Shown here one piece after another: positions 60,930 to 64,000 of a stretch of DNA of 64,000 nucleotides (positions within the stretch are counted from its first letter, which is position 1; each line of letters begins with the position of its first letter). The translations under genes were made by a program, and so were the position numbers. The DNA is from Lachnospiraceae bacterium NK4A179 (GTDB lineage: Bacteria; Bacillota; Clostridia; Lachnospirales; Lachnospiraceae): assembly GCA_000421045.1 (NCBI GenBank), contig ATWC01000001.1, positions 186,001 to 250,000 on the forward strand, in the 5' to 3' direction. The notes under the pieces were generated by a model. The model was not told the DNA's origin. It was given only the letters and a program-made list of their open reading frames with translations, and did not search any database.

Positions 60930-62459
60930 TCAATAAACATCAAAATGAAATAGATATGTGCCGGCAAAATCATACATCTGAACATCTCCCGAGGCTACAA
61001 GACTGTCATATAGTGGCTGCCAATTCTTTTGGGCTTCATATAAATGCGATGTGATTATCCAGCAATGCCCTGCATCTCTTATCGCATCCATATCCTTCTT
61101 CAAATTATCAGGGTCTGTAGCTGAGCCTGTAGACCAAATGATATTGTCGGTATCGGCTTTACCAAATCTGTCAACATCATATCCGATATGGTATTTAACC
61201 GCATATGCACTCTCATAATATACAAATACAGACTCATTGAATGTCATATTTTCCTGGATTACATCCATAAGTTTATTAACTTCCTCTCCCTGCCAGTATA
61301 CATTGTCAGGATTGATATAAGTCTTTATTCCCTTTCCATTAAGCACTACCATGATCAGAACAACTGCGCAGAGCAGTTCATATACGATTTCAGGTATTTT
61401 TTTCCATTTCATTGATAAATATTTTATCCATATATCTATACCATAAAAAACTAAGATCATATAAAGAGGATACGAAAAAAGCCATATTCGGTCAGATACA
61501 GGAAACAAGTGAAATGAAGATGCAATGACAGCTATAAGAAAAGATAATCCTATGCCGCATAATGTAATGTTCTTTTCTTTTATTGCCGTTATCAAACCGG
61601 CAGCCGATACGATAACAAGCAGGTAATTACTGTCAGCTGAAATCATCAGTATCTTAAAGAATTCAAAGTTTTTGATTAACGTCTCTATATTACCCGGAGA
61701 AAATACGAAGAACTGCCCTGTCCAGATATCCTGCATCTCATTAGAATTACATGTCTTCAGCCAGAAAAGATAATAAATCACAAAAACTGCAAATGATGAT
61801 GCTCCTGCTATCAGATCGGATACCATCACCTTTTTATCTTTTTTTAGCGCACCGTATACCATATCACATATGATCAATCCGGCTATAACAAAACAAGCCG
61901 GATTAGCAATGAGTATAGAGGCTATAAAGACACAACACAAAATTATGAGACTTTTACGGTCTCTTTTCTTTCTGTAAATTTCAAAGAATAGAACGCATAG
62001 CAGACAGCAGGCAGCCTCGGAAATATAGCCTTTCACCTGATTAGAGTATTTAATCAAATAGGTCATATTTGCCATGCAGGTCCCGAGCAAAACATAAAAC
62101 CGCATATCCAGAGCCTTTGATATGATCACTGCTAATATACATACCGCAGAAAAACCAATTATCGATAGCAGTCTCAGATTGAATTCACTGTTACCGAAGA
62201 TAATGACTATCAATTTTGTCAGAAACGTATATCCTATGGTAGGCGCCTGATTATTCAGTGGTGGAAGGGTCAAAATCTCACTTAAGCTTCTTCTTGAAAA
62301 GTTTTCCGCAAGCATAGCCTCATCATACCAGAGAGATCTGTTTACGAAGTTCATGAGTATACTTACCAATATACCTGCAGCAATCCCGAAACACCCAATA
62401 ATATTGATTATTCTGTCTATGCGAATATTCTTATCTTCAGTGGTTTTTACAGTATTCAT
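60930..62459 (-). CDS. GT39-like membrane glycosyltransferase
   Basis: 509 aa from the ATG at 62459; a TTG at 62483 is a weaker alternative. About eleven transmembrane helices. The first outer loop has RSLWYDEAMLAENF and then PPLNNQAPTIGYTFL, matching the ArnT/PMT-type pattern with a catalytic Asp-Glu near residue 45 followed by a (H/N)xP(P) loop. Such GT-C enzymes move a sugar from a polyprenyl phosphate to a lipid, protein or polymer. It is not a member of the GKYYVYFG group. 36 bases after dprA. Confidence 0.78.
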   Translation of the reverse strand: MNTVKTTEDKNIRIDRIINIIGCFGIAAGILVSILMNFVNRSLWYDEAMLAENFSRRSLSEILTLPPLNNQAPTIGYTFLTKLIVIIFGNSEFNLRLLSIIGFSAVCILAVIISKALDMRFYVLLGTCMANMTYLIKYSNQVKGYISEAACCLLCVLFFEIYRKKRDRKSLIILCCVFIASILIANPACFVIAGLIICDMVYGALKKDKKVMVSDLIAGASSFAVFVIYYLFWLKTCNSNEMQDIWTGQFFVFSPGNIETLIKNFEFFKILMISADSNYLLVIVSAAGLITAIKEKNITLCGIGLSFLIAVIASSFHLFPVSDRIWLFSYPLYMILVFYGIDIWIKYLSMKWKKIPEIVYELLCAVVLIMVVLNGKGIKTYINPDNVYWQGEEVNKLMDVIQENMTFNESVFVYYESAYAVKYHIGYDVDRFGKADTDNIIWSTGSATDPDNLKKDMDAIRDAGHCWIITSHLYEAQKNWQPLYDSLVASGDVQMYDFAGTYLFHFDVY

Positions 62460-62495
62460 GAGCCTATTATAACATGACGTCAAAAATAGAGAATC

Positions 62496-63689
62496 TTATA
62501 TCAGGAAATACATATTCCCTCTGTTTGATATCCTATCCTCCATCTGCAGGTTTATCAGATGCCCCATCAGCGCCTGCAGTGTTAAATCTTTGGCGGTTGA
62601 AGCAAGTTCACCCTGCCCCTGTTTTATACGTTCCAGGATCATTTCTGGTTCGTATTCATGTTCTGAGAGGAGCCTTAAAAGCTCTGTATCCAGAGGATCT
62701 TCACATTCCGGTATTTCAGGTTTTGTCTTTTCCCTTTTTTTCATTTTCTTTTCTTCGGCCATGCGTTCAGCCATGCTCAGACCGTCTGTACTTATGTGCT
62801 TCCTGTGCGCCTGGATCATGCCGTTAAGTTCAAATATGATATCATCTGCGCAGCTGGCTATCCCGGCACCATCACGGATGAGCCTGTTGCAGCCGGCACT
62901 CAAAGCATCATCAATCCTTCCCGGCAGCGCATATACATCCCTTCCCTGCTCAAGTGCATATCCTACTGTAATAAATGTTCCTGACTTTTCTCTTGCCTCT
63001 ATCACAAGCAATATATCTGAAAATGCAGAAATTATCCTGTTCCTCATTGGAAAATTCGATGCCTTTGATTCAGTTCCCGGATAGAATTCACTCACCACAC
63101 CGCCATGTTTAATTAAATTCTGATAAAGCTCAGTGTTAGCTCTAGGATATATCACATCAGGCCCCGACCCCAGACAGCCATAGCTCTTTCCTCCGTTATC
63201 AATGCACGCACTCTGGGATATCCCGTCTATCCCCACCGCCATACCGCTTATCACATTCACGCCTGCCTTAGCCATTTCAGCTCCAAAGTATGCAGCCGAG
63301 CGTCTTCCATAATCGCTGCAGTTCCTGGCCCCGATTATGCCTACGGTAGGTATGTCATCTGCAGGCAGTTCTCCTTTATACCAGAGTGCGTAAGGTGCAC
63401 CACTTGTTTCCCTAACCCTTCCCGGATATGAATCTTCCTCAAGGCAGACAAAACCAATCCCCTGCTTTTTCCATTCTTCAGCCTGTGACAAAGGCAGGCC
63501 CCGTTTCTTAGATGCACTTATCTCCATTACATCCTTATCCTTCAGAAATGAACAAGCCATCAAAGCCTTTTCACTGCAGTCAAATACATGTTTTGCGCTG
63601 CCGAATCTTTCGAGCAAACCCTTCTGCTTTGACGGAGAAACAGCTCCGCTAAGCAATGCAAACCACTGTCTGTATATCATTTCACTCAT
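62496..63689 (-). CDS. dprA: DNA processing protein DprA
   Basis: 397 aa from the ATG at 63689, which overlaps the comM stop (ATGA) and follows AGAGAGG by 8 bases. Rossmann-like core with GIIGARNCSDYGRRSA, VISGMAVGIDGISQ, GCLGSGPDVIYPRAN, and EFYPGTE...FPMRNRIIS, all family hallmarks; a C-terminal winged-helix-like part (about 330-390). Loads RecA on incoming single-stranded DNA in natural transformation. Together with comM and the type IV pilus genes it fits competence. Confidence 0.97.
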   Translation of the reverse strand: MSEMIYRQWFALLSGAVSPSKQKGLLERFGSAKHVFDCSEKALMACSFLKDKDVMEISASKKRGLPLSQAEEWKKQGIGFVCLEEDSYPGRVRETSGAPYALWYKGELPADDIPTVGIIGARNCSDYGRRSAAYFGAEMAKAGVNVISGMAVGIDGISQSACIDNGGKSYGCLGSGPDVIYPRANTELYQNLIKHGGVVSEFYPGTESKASNFPMRNRIISAFSDILLVIEAREKSGTFITVGYALEQGRDVYALPGRIDDALSAGCNRLIRDGAGIASCADDIIFELNGMIQAHRKHISTDGLSMAERMAEEKKMKKREKTKPEIPECEDPLDTELLRLLSEHEYEPEMILERIKQGQGELASTAKDLTLQALMGHLINLQMEDRISNRGNMYFLI

Positions 63690-64000
63690 TTCCAGTACCT
63701 CTCTTCTATGCTCCTGTAACACAGCGCTTCCTGCAGATGCATAAGTCCAATATTCTCTGCCCCTTCGATATCAGCAATAGTCCTGGCTACCCTCAGTATC
63801 TTATGATACGAACGGATACTCAGATGCATCCGCTCATAGGCTTTCTCCATAAACTTCCGTTCCTTCTCATCCAGTACGATCATTTCCTCTATATCTTTAG
63901 AGCCCATCTGTGCATTGAAATCTATCTTAAGAGCTTTAAACCTTTCCTTTTGTTTCTCTCTTGCTTTCAACACAAGTTCACGCATGGAAGCGCTGTCCAT
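63686..64000 (-). CDS. comM: ComM / YifB-type Mg-chelatase family ATPase, C-terminal part
   Basis: 104 aa visible; the gene continues past the right edge, so only the C-terminus is seen. RELVLKAREKQKERF, then KERKFMEKAYERMHLSIRSYHKILRVARTIADIEG (given in parts: LSIRSYHKILRVARTIAD) and HLQEALCYRS are the Mg-chelatase C-terminal domain of ComM. ComM is a hexameric helicase that promotes branch migration during transformation. Overlaps dprA by 4 bp. Confidence 0.93.
   Translation of the reverse strand: MDSASMRELVLKAREKQKERFKALKIDFNAQMGSKDIEEMIVLDEKERKFMEKAYERMHLSIRSYHKILRVARTIADIEGAENIGLMHLQEALCYRSIEERYWK

Noticed and set aside
60930-62459. Fifth member of the GKYYVYFG family
   Set aside because: It lacks both the GKYYVYFG and the C-terminal GN..L(W/Y)Y signatures and has a WYDEA first loop of the GT39 type.
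1-64000. CRISPR arrays, tRNA or rRNA genes, integrases, complete insertion sequences
   Set aside because: Scanning by eye found no regularly spaced repeats, no cloverleaf or rRNA segments, and no transposase or integrase protein.

Overview
The window reads as a chromosomal segment of a monoderm, low-to-moderate G+C member of the Clostridia, most likely a Lachnospiraceae (Butyrivibrio/Roseburia-like). This is an inference. It rests on a complete type IV pilus set with no outer-membrane secretin or PilP, teichoic-acid-type CDP-glycerol and YfhO proteins, strong AGGAGG ribosome sites, and TTGACA-17-TATAAT promoters. I saw no rRNA, tRNA, CRISPR array, phage or intact insertion sequence.

Region 1 (1-13.9 kb, minus strand) is a type IV pilus locus. 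Transcribed leftward from about 13.8 kb it holds pilT, pilB, pilC, pilD, a fused pilM-pilN gene and pilO, then a separate promoter driving five prepilin-like genes (PilV-, GspK/PilX-, GspH-, PilW- and PilA-like). A major pilin gene lies apart at 19.9-20.3 kb. A sixth pilin-like gene at 55.9 kb is preceded by a class I cyclic-di-GMP riboswitch. PilB carries an N-terminal MshEN domain, so cyclic di-GMP probably acts on both pilin expression and the motor.

Region 2 (13.9-31.2 kb) is dominated by very large membrane proteins. Two tandem pairs of YfhO-like proteins flank the major pilin gene. Two members of a second paralogous polytopic family (GT-C-like) follow, and a CDP-glycerol glycerophosphotransferase-like protein ends the run. 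Two more members of the second family lie at 56.7-60.9 kb, directly after the riboswitch-controlled pilin.

Region 3 (31.2-37.9 kb) holds housekeeping genes (lepA, rpsT, a cold-shock gene) mixed with an ornithine-cyclodeaminase-like gene, a sugar epimerase, a GDPD-like protein and a glycerol-phosphate cytidylyltransferase-like gene.

Region 4 (37.9-55.6 kb, minus strand) is a single run of 17 tightly packed genes. It starts at a lysine riboswitch with an intrinsic terminator, continues through dapA, dapB and a eukaryotic-type hisA, and passes into a surface-glycan cluster. That cluster contains rfbH-rfbG-rfbF for a CDP-3,6-dideoxyhexose, three glycosyltransferases, a protein-kinase-like protein, a probable NDK-fold protein, a flippase, a small nucleotidyltransferase, an aldolase/HAD/TPP-enzyme trio, and LicD.

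Region 5 (60.9-64 kb) has a GT39-like membrane protein, dprA, and the 3' end of comM, cut by the window edge.

The most interesting points are: (i) the cyclic-di-GMP switch whose aptamer 3' strand can pair with the following hairpin; (ii) lysine-riboswitch control at the head of a glycan operon; (iii) CDP-dideoxyhexose genes beside a YerE-like TPP enzyme, suggesting a branched sugar; (iv) an NDK-like protein of unknown role next to a kinase; (v) a four-member undescribed membrane family with shared signatures; and (vi) a 220-bp imperfect palindromic element at 19.46-19.68 kb.
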